DNA from: Fretibacterium sp. OH1220_COT-178
GTDB lineage: Bacteria > Synergistota > Synergistia > Synergistales > Aminobacteriaceae
Length of the DNA stretch: 64,000 bases
Reading direction: 5' to 3'
Assembly (NCBI RefSeq): GCF_003860125.1
Contig: NZ_RQYL01000004.1
Location: 1-64,000, forward strand
Shown here: positions 41,437 through 50,372 of the stretch, one piece after another
Numbering within the stretch: the stretch's first letter is position 1
Layout: each line of letters starts with the position of its first letter
Notes under the pieces: model-generated
Seen by the model: the letters and a program-made list of their open reading frames with translations, nothing else
Databases searched by the model: none
What the model was told of the DNA's origin: nothing
Program-made: the position numbers and the translations under genes

Positions 41437-44022
41437 CTATTTGCAGGGACTGTACCCACAGCTGAAGCAATAGGCGCAGCCGGAGATCATCTCCATGGGC
41501 GAGCTGCACTCAGGACAGAATGCACCGCCCTCCCTCACGTTGCGGGCAACGTCTCCCCTCTCGATCAGCTTCTCCAACAGGAGCGCTATGGCGTCCGGAA
41601 TGGAGCGGGCCACATGTTCGTCGTCAAAGCCGAACATCCAATACTCCTTTCCGGAGAGTCCTTTCAGCGTATCGATGAAGTCCTCCAGCTTGCTCCCCGA
41701 GCGCAGGCCGATGGAGATGACCCGAGAGAGGGCCTCCGTCATGGCCTTGAGCTCCGAACCGCTCTTTCCGACGTTGATGAAGATCTCAAACGGGTCGTTG
41801 CCGTCGAAGTTCAGCGTAATGTAGATGCTGCCCCAGGGGGTGCTTTCCTTGATGGTCTTGCCGAAGACGACCAGGCCGGGGCGGGCCTTGACGCTCTGGC
41901 TGGCGAGCGTCTTCTCCTTCTCGTCCCCCTTCTTGATCTCTATCGGCTGGTAGGAGCGCGATCCGTCCCGATAAATGGTGATCCCCTTGCATCCCAGAGC
42001 ATAGCAGGATTCGTAGACGCGCCTCACGTCCTCCACGGTAGCCGCGTTCGGAAGGTTGACCGTCTTGCTGATGCCGCTGTCCACGATTCGGGCGAAGATC
42101 CCCGTAACCCTTACATGCTGGGCCGTCGAGATATCGTAGGCGGTCACAAAGCTCGTGTCCGACAAAGCCCCCGTGGTTCGATACTCCTCGCGCTGTTCCT
42201 CCGAGAGCAGTTTGTGCCAGAACTCCCTCTGCTCGGTGCCCGAGCCGTCCACCTTCGCAATGTGACGGTTCCACGACCAGGCAAAGTTGGGCTCGATCCC
42301 CGAGCTCGCGTCGAGGATCATCGATATGGATCCGGTCGGCGCGATGGAGAGGCGCCGGCTGTTCCGGAGCCGGCCGTTCACGAGATTTTTCAAAACGGCC
42401 TTCGTCTCATGGAAGGACAGCCCGGAGACGGGGCTGTCGAGTTCCGACAGCGTGTTGACCAAGGTCAGAGGAATCGTCTCGGACTCCTTCATATGAGACA
42501 GAAGCTGCGCGCACTCCTCCTTCGAGAGGCGCTCGAACCAGGATTCGCTGAAGAGAGTCCCCTCGCTGAAAAGGGCCTCCCCTCCCTCGATCTCCTTTTT
42601 GAACGTTCTGAAGAGATCTTGGACCAGCGCGTGTTCCGGGAAGGGATCCTTGCCTCCGTCGCTGACGATCTGAGCCGTTGCCGCCAGGGCGGAGGCCGCC
42701 AGGGCCCCCCCAAGATCCTTACAGTATTGCTCGAACTCGGGGCTCCCGTACACGATTCCCTGAAGGATCGAGGCGTCGGCCAGCCCCATGATGCCCAGTC
42801 CGACGGGACGTATTTTTCGGGTTCGCTCCCCGATTTTGGGCAGAGGATAACTGCATGCGTCGATGACGAGGTCCAGATAGTACATCGACCGGAAGACCTG
42901 ATTCCGGAAACCCGCCCAGTCGAACACCCCGTCCTTGACGAAGACCTCCACGTTGATGGAACCGAGGTTGCAGCTGGTGTAGTTGGGCAGAGGCTGCTCT
43001 CCGCATGGGTTGGTGGACTCGATCTCCCAGTCGGGATCCATTTTCAGAAGGTTGTCCTGACGGGCCCTGTCGATGAAGAAAACTCCAGGGTCCCCGCGCT
43101 TCCAGGCACTCTCGGAAATCTGTTCCATCAATTCCCGTGCTCTGAGCGTGCACACGACGCTCCCGTCGGCGCGGGAGTGCAGATCGAACGTTCCGTCGCG
43201 AGCGGCCTCCTGCATCAGCTTGTCCGATACGGCAACGGACACGTTGAAGTAGGAGAGCTTTCCGTCCTCGGTCTTGCAATCCACAAAACGGCGAATGTCC
43301 GGGTGGTCGTCGAACAACATGCCCATAAGTGCGGCGCGTCGCTTGCCGCCCTGCACCACGACGGCTCCCATGGTGTTCCAGGTCTCCATGAAGGAAACCG
43401 GTCCGGATGCCTTTCCCCCCGTCCCCCCGCCGATCTCGGAGCCAAACTCCCTTAGATGACCAAAATTGCCTCCGACTCCCCCACCGAACTTGCTGATCAC
43501 GCTCGCGTCCTTGACGGATTCGAAAATTCCTTCGATGCTGTCGGGGATGTTGATGACGAAACAGGCAAAAAGCTGTTGGTTTTTGGTCCTCGAGGAATGG
43601 ATGAGGACGTAGTCCTCGAAGGACATTGCATCCGCCCTCTTGTAAAGGACTTCAGCGAATTGGGGCTGGACCGTCAATCCTGCCGAGGAACTGAAGAGGC
43701 AGGGAGAATTGAAGAGAAAGCGGCGATTCAGAATGTCGCTGGCGATATTCTTCTCGAGGGTTCGAAGCCATTCCACGGCGCTCGGGTCCTCGGAGTCCAG
43801 ATAGAGGGTCTCGGCCGAGGCGATGGTGCGGGCGATGCGCCGGGCAAACTCCTCAAAACTCCGCTCCTTTCGAAGCGCGCCGATGGAGGCGTCGTAACGC
43901 TGAACGAAATAACGCTGCGCCAAAAGCCACATGGCGTTCTCCGAAAGTCGGGGGTCCGATGGAGTCTCCAGATGTTCCGGAGCGATGTGCGTGTCGAAAC
44001 GTTCTTTAAGCAAATAGTCCAA
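41437..44022 (-). CDS. nrdJ: Adenosylcobalamin-dependent ribonucleotide reductase (class II)
   Basis: Makes deoxyribonucleotides without oxygen using a B12 radical. The 861-residue product has class II marks: NSPCLF and the later STNPCGEQPLPNYTSCNLGSIN with the radical-site cysteine, FGGGVGGNFGHLR, GGKRRAALMGML, RPVGLGIMGLAD, SIAPTGSISMI and GIEPNFAW. The C-terminal tail CPECSSPM...CGYSPC carries the redox and zinc cysteines found in NrdJ. TTG 44022 has AAAGGAGAG nine bases upstream. It explains why the organism keeps cobalamin genes. Flanked by its own promoter box and terminator. Confidence 0.97.
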   Translation of the reverse strand: MDYLLKERFDTHIAPEHLETPSDPRLSENAMWLLAQRYFVQRYDASIGALRKERSFEEFARRIARTIASAETLYLDSEDPSAVEWLRTLEKNIASDILNRRFLFNSPCLFSSSAGLTVQPQFAEVLYKRADAMSFEDYVLIHSSRTKNQQLFACFVINIPDSIEGIFESVKDASVISKFGGGVGGNFGHLREFGSEIGGGTGGKASGPVSFMETWNTMGAVVVQGGKRRAALMGMLFDDHPDIRRFVDCKTEDGKLSYFNVSVAVSDKLMQEAARDGTFDLHSRADGSVVCTLRARELMEQISESAWKRGDPGVFFIDRARQDNLLKMDPDWEIESTNPCGEQPLPNYTSCNLGSINVEVFVKDGVFDWAGFRNQVFRSMYYLDLVIDACSYPLPKIGERTRKIRPVGLGIMGLADASILQGIVYGSPEFEQYCKDLGGALAASALAATAQIVSDGGKDPFPEHALVQDLFRTFKKEIEGGEALFSEGTLFSESWFERLSKEECAQLLSHMKESETIPLTLVNTLSELDSPVSGLSFHETKAVLKNLVNGRLRNSRRLSIAPTGSISMILDASSGIEPNFAWSWNRHIAKVDGSGTEQREFWHKLLSEEQREEYRTTGALSDTSFVTAYDISTAQHVRVTGIFARIVDSGISKTVNLPNAATVEDVRRVYESCYALGCKGITIYRDGSRSYQPIEIKKGDEKEKTLASQSVKARPGLVVFGKTIKESTPWGSIYITLNFDGNDPFEIFINVGKSGSELKAMTEALSRVISIGLRSGSKLEDFIDTLKGLSGKEYWMFGFDDEHVARSIPDAIALLLEKLIERGDVARNVREGGAFCPECSSPMEMISGCAYCFSCGYSPCK

Positions 44023-44056
44023 GATTCAACTCTCCTTTGGGCAAAGGTCCGCAGGA

Positions 44057-44062
44057 ATTATA
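44057..44062 (-). promoter_or_regulatory. -10 box of nrdJ
   Basis: An exact TATAAT on the minus strand, 35 bases before the nrdJ start. The -35 region (GTGTCG) is poor and falls inside the arm of the adjacent long hairpin. Confidence 0.45.
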
Positions 44063-44078
44063 CATGAGGGGGCAATGG

Positions 44079-44122
44079 ACGACACAGAAACCCCGATCTC
44101 ACGATCGGGGTTTCTGTGTCGT
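44079..44122. terminator. 20-bp perfect hairpin upstream of nrdJ
   Basis: Twenty bases (44079-44098) pair without mismatch to 44103-44122 around TCAC. It lies between the end of the large secreted-protein gene (44269) and nrdJ. No T-tract follows on the minus strand, yet the very stable stem probably separates the two units. It also sits where the nrdJ -35 box should be. Confidence 0.65.
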
Positions 44123-44268
44123 TTGCTTCCCGAATCTTATTCCATTTCCCGATCGGCAGCGGGCAACCTGCAATTTAAGCCCGGCGCGTGCTCAAACGAC
44201 GACGCATACGGTTTTTTGGGAATTGGATTGATGCGCCAATCCAAAGAAATGGAAAAACGAGGCTGTCA

Positions 44269-46248
44269 TTATCGGGCAACCGCCATCCAGACGATTTCCT
44301 GCCCTGCATAGTCCCCCTCGGCGGGCAGAATGTCCAGCCCCGCAGAGCCTCTGAGCTTCAATTGCTTGGCCTTTGCGGCCAGCTCGTCTCTGAAGGCGAC
44401 ATCCGCCACCGTGCCGAGATAGAGTACCCCGTCCTTCTTGAGAAGGACGACAGCCATATCCATCTCCTTGGCGATCTCCTCGAGAGCGGCGGCGTCGATC
44501 TCCGGATTGGCCTTGAATGCGGGTTCCGCGACTGTTTTGACGTTCAGCAGACGATCCAGAGGCGAGGGTTCCGAGGCCGACTTGAACTGGGAGGCGGCCT
44601 TCACGATCCGGGCCATCAGCCCCTTGTCCGCGGGGACATCGACAAGCGCGTGCTCGGCGAATGCGGTATCGAACCGGGGGGTCCATACACCGATGAAGGG
44701 TATGGACAGCTCCGCACCGAGCACGTCCTTTACGAGGCCCAACATCGCCGGATGCAGGTTCGCAAGGAGGTCGTGAAGGGGAGAGCTCCGATCGTTCACA
44801 GCTCCGTTCAGAAACGCCTGGATCGACTCGAAGTCGATGAAGGAGGTGCCCATCGAGGTTTTCTCCAGGAGGTCCTTCAATCTCTCCGAGAGCTCGGGAG
44901 CCTTGGAGAGGCTTTTCGGATCCTGCGTGCCCAGGAAGAAGGTCTCCCCCTTGATTCCCAGAAGGACGGGAGCGGGGAGCATCTGGGGATCGACCTGAAG
45001 CATCTTGTGCCATTCGGCCATCTCCACGGGAGCGGTGGGGACCATCATCGAGAAATCCTCGTGCTGGGTGACCTTCTCGAAGATCGAAAGGGCCGCGCCC
45101 TTCTGGCCGGTAACCGCAAGATACAGGCCCGGCATCTTGGCCCCGGCGAAGGAGGAGCTTCCGCCGCAGACCAGGGAGATGCTCCCCGAGAGAAGGTCCT
45201 CGATCTCGGTCTCGGTGATGCCGTAGCCCGCGAGCTTCTTCATCCCCTTCTTCCATACTTCTGCGATCTCGGGATAGATTTCGAAGTCCGACCCCTTGAT
45301 GGACAACTTCGAACTGAGCGCAAACAAGGGCCTGCCCGCTCCGGTCAGGAAGACGTCTCCTCCGGGAACCGGGACCAGCCGCCGCAGGCGATCCACATAG
45401 GCTTCGCTGAGGGCTTCTTCGACATTGGCCCAGAGGGAGACGATGAAGCGATCCGGCTTTTTGTCGAAATTGTACTCGACCTCCAGGGGGGCTTTGAAAT
45501 ATTTTTTGAGCACGTCCAGATCGAGGTCGTCGGGCTTTTTGTCCTTAGCCCCTTCTCGGGGCTTCTGCTCCATGGCAATCTTGACCAGGGCCGAAAAGTC
45601 GATGTGCAGGCGGGCAAAATCCTTGCCCTCGTGACGCGGTTTGACGGCAAGGCGATCCTCGGCTCCCTCGAGAGCCTTCAGGCTGTCCTCGAGATTTTGG
45701 GCGGAGAGACCGATGAGAAGAAGGCTGTCCTTGGCCGTAACGGCAACCTGACCGTTGATCAGAAAATAGGAGCCCTTTGTTCCCTTCTGAGGGACGGCAT
45801 TGAGCAGAGGACCAAGAGCCAACGCTCCGTCGCCGAGGATGAGGGACGTGATGTCCTCCGGCTTGGCCTTTCCCTCCTCAACGAGCTCCAATTTAGGCTG
45901 AAGCTCCGCGGGCAGAGCCATCGCAACCTGGAGGAACGGGACGAGGTTTTCGTCCATTCCGGTGACCAGAGCCGTGGTTTTTACGGGCATCTTGCTGACG
46001 ATGGCGGCGGCCATTCGGAAGCCGTTCAGGCTGTCCTCGTCCATAAGCGGAGCGAACAGCTCTATGTTCTTGTCGGAAAGGATGGTACGGGCCAATCCTC
46101 CGAGGTCGTCGACGTTCAGCACCGCATAGATGGAGTTGGCCGGTTTTGAGCTCAACGCCTTATCCGGCGTGGCCCCCCAGGCTGCGGACGTAAAAAACAC
46201 CGCAAGCAACACAAGCCCCCCCAGAATTTTTGCCCGAATTCCAGACAT
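44269..46248 (-). CDS. Large exported protein of unknown function
   Basis: A 659-residue protein with a signal peptide (SGIRAKI, hydrophobic core, cleavage near AAWGA) and no further membrane helix. The body is a mix of strands and helices with repeated themes such as SIYAVLNVDDLGGLA, LILGDGALALGP, FLTGAGRPLFALSS and VLLKKDGVLYLGT, giving an impression of two or three related halves. No known family is recognised; some members annotated as DUF3352-like share this feel. AAGGAGG lies nine bases before ATG 46248. It lies downstream of tpiA with a hairpin between. Confidence 0.75.
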   Translation of the reverse strand: MSGIRAKILGGLVLLAVFFTSAAWGATPDKALSSKPANSIYAVLNVDDLGGLARTILSDKNIELFAPLMDEDSLNGFRMAAAIVSKMPVKTTALVTGMDENLVPFLQVAMALPAELQPKLELVEEGKAKPEDITSLILGDGALALGPLLNAVPQKGTKGSYFLINGQVAVTAKDSLLLIGLSAQNLEDSLKALEGAEDRLAVKPRHEGKDFARLHIDFSALVKIAMEQKPREGAKDKKPDDLDLDVLKKYFKAPLEVEYNFDKKPDRFIVSLWANVEEALSEAYVDRLRRLVPVPGGDVFLTGAGRPLFALSSKLSIKGSDFEIYPEIAEVWKKGMKKLAGYGITETEIEDLLSGSISLVCGGSSSFAGAKMPGLYLAVTGQKGAALSIFEKVTQHEDFSMMVPTAPVEMAEWHKMLQVDPQMLPAPVLLGIKGETFFLGTQDPKSLSKAPELSERLKDLLEKTSMGTSFIDFESIQAFLNGAVNDRSSPLHDLLANLHPAMLGLVKDVLGAELSIPFIGVWTPRFDTAFAEHALVDVPADKGLMARIVKAASQFKSASEPSPLDRLLNVKTVAEPAFKANPEIDAAALEEIAKEMDMAVVLLKKDGVLYLGTVADVAFRDELAAKAKQLKLRGSAGLDILPAEGDYAGQEIVWMAVAR

Positions 46249-46284
46249 AGCGAACAGCCTCCTTAGCCTTGACATAAGAGTCGG

Positions 46285-46306
46285 GGATGAGGAAAGCTCC
46301 TCATCC
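46285..46306 (-). terminator. Hairpin after tpiA
   Basis: GGATGAGGA pairs with TCCTCATCC around AAGC, 21 bases beyond the tpiA stop on the minus strand. T-tract is weak (GACTCTTATG), so read-through into the next gene is possible. Confidence 0.55.
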
Positions 46307-46326
46307 GGGAAAATGACGCCCGCAGC

Positions 46327-47106
46327 CTATGCCTCGGCATAGGCCGTGTAGATCTCCAGAAAAGATTCCGCCTTCAGGGAGGCTCCCCCCACCAGAGCTC
46401 CGTCGATGGCCTCCATCGAAAGCAGCTCCTTGGCGTTTGCACCCTTAACGCTGCCCCCGTACAGGACCGCGGCATCGACCCCACCCTTCGCGAGGCCCGC
46501 TATCAGCTCCTTGCTCCAGGCGCAGACCTCCTGTGCCTCGTCCGCGGTCGCGGATTTCCCGGTTCCGATGGCCCACACCGGTTCGTAGGCGTAGACGATC
46601 CGGCCCAATTCATCGGCGGACAGAGGCTCCAAGGCGGAGCACAACTGGCGCCCCATCACCTCGAAGGCCCTGCCCGACTCCCGCTCCTCCAATGTCTCTC
46701 CGTAACAGAGGACGGGCGTCAGACCCGCAGCAAGACATGCCTTCGTTTTTTGGGCGATGAGGCCGTCGCTCTCCCCAAAGATATGGCGCCGTTCGCTGTG
46801 TCCGATGATGACGTGAGTTGCGCCGCACTCCTCGACCATGGGTATCGATACCTCGCCCGTAAAGGCGCCCTTGGGTTCGAAATGGACGTTCTGCGCGCCA
46901 AGAAGCGGGGCGGGACCCTCCATGGCCCGTATGGCCTCGCCCGCCGCCCAGAGCGCGGTGAAGGGCGGAAAGACAGCGACCTCCAACGCCTTTCCCACCA
47001 CGGCAGCGAGAGGCTTCGCGCTTTTTTCGAACTCGGCGAAAAAAGCCAGAGTTTCTCCCCGCGTCATGTTCATCTTCCAGTTTCCATAGAGTCGAATCTT
47101 TTTCAC
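46327..47106 (-). CDS. tpiA: Triosephosphate isomerase
   Basis: Interconverts dihydroxyacetone phosphate and glyceraldehyde-3-phosphate. The 259-residue product has YGNWKMN with the catalytic Lys, GAQNVHFEPKGAFTGEVS, IIGHSERRHIFGE with the catalytic His, AYEPVWAIGTGKSAT with the catalytic Glu, and VLYGGSVKGAN. GTG 47106 has AAGGAGG eight bases upstream. It follows pgk by 35 bases in the glycolytic block. Confidence 0.98.
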   Translation of the reverse strand: MKKIRLYGNWKMNMTRGETLAFFAEFEKSAKPLAAVVGKALEVAVFPPFTALWAAGEAIRAMEGPAPLLGAQNVHFEPKGAFTGEVSIPMVEECGATHVIIGHSERRHIFGESDGLIAQKTKACLAAGLTPVLCYGETLEERESGRAFEVMGRQLCSALEPLSADELGRIVYAYEPVWAIGTGKSATADEAQEVCAWSKELIAGLAKGGVDAAVLYGGSVKGANAKELLSMEAIDGALVGGASLKAESFLEIYTAYAEA

Positions 47107-47141
47107 AGACCCAACCTCCTTTTCTTGGGCAGTTCTGCAAA

Positions 47142-48329
47142 TCAACGGATCTCGAAGGGAGCCATACCGGGAAGCTTCTTTCCCTCGCAGTACTCCAGGC
47201 TCGCTCCGCCGCCCGTCGAGACGTGAGAGACCTTGGAGTCGAATCCGAACTCCCGCACGGCAGCGGCGGTGTCCCCTCCTCCGATGACCGTCACCGCCCC
47301 ATCCTTTGTGCAGTCTGCGACCGCCTGACACAAGGCCTTGGTTCCGCCGGCGAAAAGAGGATTTTCGAAGACCCCCATCGGCCCGTTCCACAGAACCGAC
47401 CGGGCTCCTTTCAGGGCCGAGGCGAACAGCTCTATCGTCTTCGGGCCGATGTCCAGCCCCATGAGCTCCGCAGGCATAGCGGAGGAGTCGGCAATTTTCG
47501 TCTCGGTGGCGTCCAGGCCGGAGGCGACCACACTGTCCAGAGGAAGGAGCAGCCGGACTCCCTTGGCCTTGGCCTCTTCCAGGGTCTCCCTGGCGAAGTC
47601 GAGCCGATCGGTCTCGCAGAGGGACCTGCCGATCTCGAGTCTTTGGGCCCTCAGGAAGGTGTAGGCCATCCCCCCGCCAACGAGGATCGTTGTGGCCTTG
47701 TCCAGAAGGTTGCCGACGACATCGATCTTATCGGAGACCTTCGCCCCCCCCAGGATCAGGACATAGGGCTTTTCAGGGTTTTCGCTGACGGCCCCGAGCA
47801 TCTCCCCCTCCTTCACAAGGAGGTCCCCGGCGAAGGAGGCGAGTAAAGGGATCACCCCGCTGGTGGAGGCGTCGGCCCGGTGCGCCGCACTGAAGGCGTC
47901 CATGACGAAGACGTCGAAGGGCTTCGCCAGCTCGGACGCAAAGTCGGGATCGTTCTTCTGTTCCTCGGGATGAAAACGCACGTTCTCGAGAAGGACGATC
48001 TCTCCCCGGGGCAGTGCCTCCATGGCGGCCCTCACCTTGGGACCAACACAGTCATCGACGAAGCGGACCCTCACACCGTAAGCGTTTTCCACGTCCGGGG
48101 CGATTTGCCTCAGGGAGAGGGAGGGATCAACCCCTCCCTTGGGGCGTCCGAAATGGGAGACCATCGCTACGGAGGCTCCCCCATCCAGAAGTCTGCCGAG
48201 GGTGCTCCAGTGAGCCCGGATTCTGGCGTCGTCAGAAACCCTTCCGTCCTTGAAGGGGACGTTGAAGTCGACCCGAACCAGTACTTTTTTATTCTCTATG
48301 TCCTTGCGCGCGAAGGTTTTCAACTGCAT
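47142..48329 (-). CDS. pgk: Phosphoglycerate kinase
   Basis: Transfers phosphate between 1,3-bisphosphoglycerate and ADP. The 395-residue product has VLVRVDFNVPFKDG, the SHFGRPKG substrate loop, LLENVRFHPEE, DAFSAAHRADAST, LGGAKVSDKI, VLWNGPMGVFE and the GGGDTAAA nucleotide loop. The HRxxAS element shows the usual D-A-F-x-x-x-H. Start ATG 48329 has GGGAGGG upstream and overlaps the end of whiA by 41 bases, a sign of coupling. Confidence 0.98.
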   Translation of the reverse strand: MQLKTFARKDIENKKVLVRVDFNVPFKDGRVSDDARIRAHWSTLGRLLDGGASVAMVSHFGRPKGGVDPSLSLRQIAPDVENAYGVRVRFVDDCVGPKVRAAMEALPRGEIVLLENVRFHPEEQKNDPDFASELAKPFDVFVMDAFSAAHRADASTSGVIPLLASFAGDLLVKEGEMLGAVSENPEKPYVLILGGAKVSDKIDVVGNLLDKATTILVGGGMAYTFLRAQRLEIGRSLCETDRLDFARETLEEAKAKGVRLLLPLDSVVASGLDATETKIADSSAMPAELMGLDIGPKTIELFASALKGARSVLWNGPMGVFENPLFAGGTKALCQAVADCTKDGAVTVIGGGDTAAAVREFGFDSKVSHVSTGGGASLEYCEGKKLPGMAPFEIR

Positions 48330-49263
48330 TTCCGTTCCCTCCCTGCGGTTCGTTTTTCGTGGGCTCGTCTCGTTTCATCGCCATGTTCTCGGCGTATTCG
48401 ATCAACCTCTGCCAACGATATTTTACCGTACTTTTGGTGATCGGAGGCGAGAGCCCCTCCCCCAGTTCCGAGAGCGAGACCTCAGGGTGATTCAGTCGGG
48501 CCTCGACCATCTGCCGCATCGGAGGGGGGAGCTGATCGAGCATCCCGGCGTCCCGAATCTTCAGGGCGAGCGCCATCTGTTCCTCCGCAACCCTGAGCGT
48601 CCGTTTGATGTTGGCCGTATCGCAGTTTCGGATCCTGTTCGCCCGATCCCGCATCGACCGCATGATGGCCTTGTCCTCCATCCGGAGGGAGATTCCCGTC
48701 AGCCCTATCTTGCTGAGGAACGTCACGATCTTTTGCTGATCTCTCAGGATCAGCTCATGAGTTCCGTGAAGCAGGCGCTTCTGCCAGGCCATTCGGGTCC
48801 TCTGCAGGATCCCCTTCAGAATTGCCGCAACGGCCGGAGAGGCCACGCGCAGAACCAGATAGTAGCCGGACTTGGGGATGTAGAGTCCTCCGCACCCTCC
48901 CCACAGACCACGCAGCCAGGCCCAATGAGGGGCGGCCAGAGGAACGGTATCCGAGAGCGCGGTCCCGTAGGACTCCAGCTCGTTCCGAAACCCGTCGGGC
49001 AATTGAAGCTGCACTCGGCCCTTCATGTCATAGGGCACAGAAAGGGCGTCCGCAACGTTCCATTGGGCGGCCCATGTGCTCTTTCGCCAGAGCCGGAGCA
49101 GCCGACGAACGGCCCAAAGCCTGGCGGTTCCCAGACGGAGGGGGTCGCCGCGATCGGAAAAAAGACCCGAGAGAAGTCCGGCGCACTCCCCGTCCACGAG
49201 CGGGGAGGGTTCGACGGGATAGGCACTCCACTCGTCCCAGAGCTCCTCGACCAAGGAGTTCAA
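48289..49263 (-). CDS. whiA: WhiA-family DNA-binding protein
   Basis: A 324-residue protein with an N-terminal LAGLIDADG-derived (homing-endonuclease-like) domain, here without catalytic motifs, and a C-terminal helix-turn-helix (RNCDTANIKRTLRVAEEQ, then NHPEVSLSELGEGLSPPITKSTVKYRWQRL). WhiA controls sporulation in Streptomyces and affects division in Bacillus; its role here is unknown. TTG 49263 overlaps the yvcK TGA by four bases and has GGAG seven bases upstream. The order rapZ-yvcK-whiA is highly conserved in Gram-positive bacteria; pgk follows. Confidence 0.9.
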   Translation of the reverse strand: MNSLVEELWDEWSAYPVEPSPLVDGECAGLLSGLFSDRGDPLRLGTARLWAVRRLLRLWRKSTWAAQWNVADALSVPYDMKGRVQLQLPDGFRNELESYGTALSDTVPLAAPHWAWLRGLWGGCGGLYIPKSGYYLVLRVASPAVAAILKGILQRTRMAWQKRLLHGTHELILRDQQKIVTFLSKIGLTGISLRMEDKAIMRSMRDRANRIRNCDTANIKRTLRVAEEQMALALKIRDAGMLDQLPPPMRQMVEARLNHPEVSLSELGEGLSPPITKSTVKYRWQRLIEYAENMAMKRDEPTKNEPQGGNGNAVENLRAQGHRE

Positions 49264-50372
49264 TCGGGTTCTCCAAGCTCCCGGCAGAGACGGAAGAGAA
49301 CGGCCGCCAATTTCTGGGAATCGTGCCGCAGAAGATTGGACTCCGTCACCCGCATCATGGGGACCTCGATACAGGTGCAACCCAGCCGACGCAGCGCACT
49401 TCGCTGATGCCGATCCAAGTAGAGGGGTTCCGCACCGTCCCGGCGGTACGCACAGACGATATCGTCCGGTATGGGATCGCTGTTGACGATGATGTAATCC
49501 GGAATCGAGCCCAAGGCTGCGGCGACCCATTCGAGATGTTGAAGGACGTTCATCCCCTCGGTCTCCTCCGGCTGGGTCATCAGGTTGCAGATGTATGCCT
49601 TCGGCGCATGGGATTCCCTCAGCCTGTTCGCGAAGTCGGGCAGGAGAAGGTTGGGGATCACGCTGGTGAAGAGGCTCCCGGGTCCGAGCAAAATCATCTC
49701 CGCGCCGTCCACTGCTTCCAGCACGTCATCGAGGGGGCGGGCGTTCTGGGGTTCGACCCAGATCTCCTTGAGGTGGCGACCGTGCCGGGAGATGTCGAGC
49801 TCGCCGCGCACGCGCTCTCCGTCCTCGGTCGTGCCGACAAGGGCTATGGCCTCTGTGGTCACGGGCAAAACCTTGCCGCGTATGGCCAGAAGATGGTTCA
49901 TCTGCTCGACGGCAAGCCGAAAATCGCCGCAGAGCTCCGACACCGCCAGAAGCAGCAAATTCCCCAAGCTGTGGCCGGCGAGTTCGCCCCGATCGAAACG
50001 AAAATCCAGCAGCCGCTTGAGCGAGTTGTCGTTCTCCGCCAGGGCCACCATGCAATTTCGAACATCTCCGGGCGGCAGAACCCCCCATTCGGTGCGGAGC
50101 CGACCGGAGCTTCCCCCCTCGTCCGTCACGGCGACAACGGCCGTGATATTTCGGGTGAAGGCCTTCATTCCCTTCAAAAGCGTCGAAAGCCCGGTTCCCC
50201 CGCCGACGGCGACGATGGAAGGCCCCGAGGACAGCCGGCGTGCGATGGCCCCCTGGAAAGGGTCTGTGGACCTGGCCCGTCTGCCGCGAAAAGGACGGAC
50301 GTCAAACACCACCATCAGGAAGAAGGTCGTGAACACCCCCAGCGCAAAGCCTAGAGCCCAATCGATCACCAT
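49260..50372 (-). CDS. yvcK: YvcK/GlmR-family gluconeogenesis factor with N-terminal membrane anchor
   Basis: A 370-residue protein. After a hydrophobic helix at residues 3-23 (IDWALGFALGVFTTFFLMVVF) comes the CofD-like domain: VAVGGGTGLSTLLKGMK, VAVTDEGGSSGRLRTEWG, PPGDVRNCMVAL, LLGPGSLFTSVIPNLL, CNLMTQPEETEG and VNSDPIP. In Bacillus it binds UDP-GlcNAc and is needed on gluconeogenic carbon, which suits an amino-acid user. The Bacillus protein lacks the N-terminal helix. ATG 50372 overlaps the rapZ end by seven bases. Confidence 0.92.
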   Translation of the reverse strand: MVIDWALGFALGVFTTFFLMVVFDVRPFRGRRARSTDPFQGAIARRLSSGPSIVAVGGGTGLSTLLKGMKAFTRNITAVVAVTDEGGSSGRLRTEWGVLPPGDVRNCMVALAENDNSLKRLLDFRFDRGELAGHSLGNLLLLAVSELCGDFRLAVEQMNHLLAIRGKVLPVTTEAIALVGTTEDGERVRGELDISRHGRHLKEIWVEPQNARPLDDVLEAVDGAEMILLGPGSLFTSVIPNLLLPDFANRLRESHAPKAYICNLMTQPEETEGMNVLQHLEWVAAALGSIPDYIIVNSDPIPDDIVCAYRRDGAEPLYLDRHQRSALRRLGCTCIEVPMMRVTESNLLRHDSQKLAAVLFRLCRELGEPD

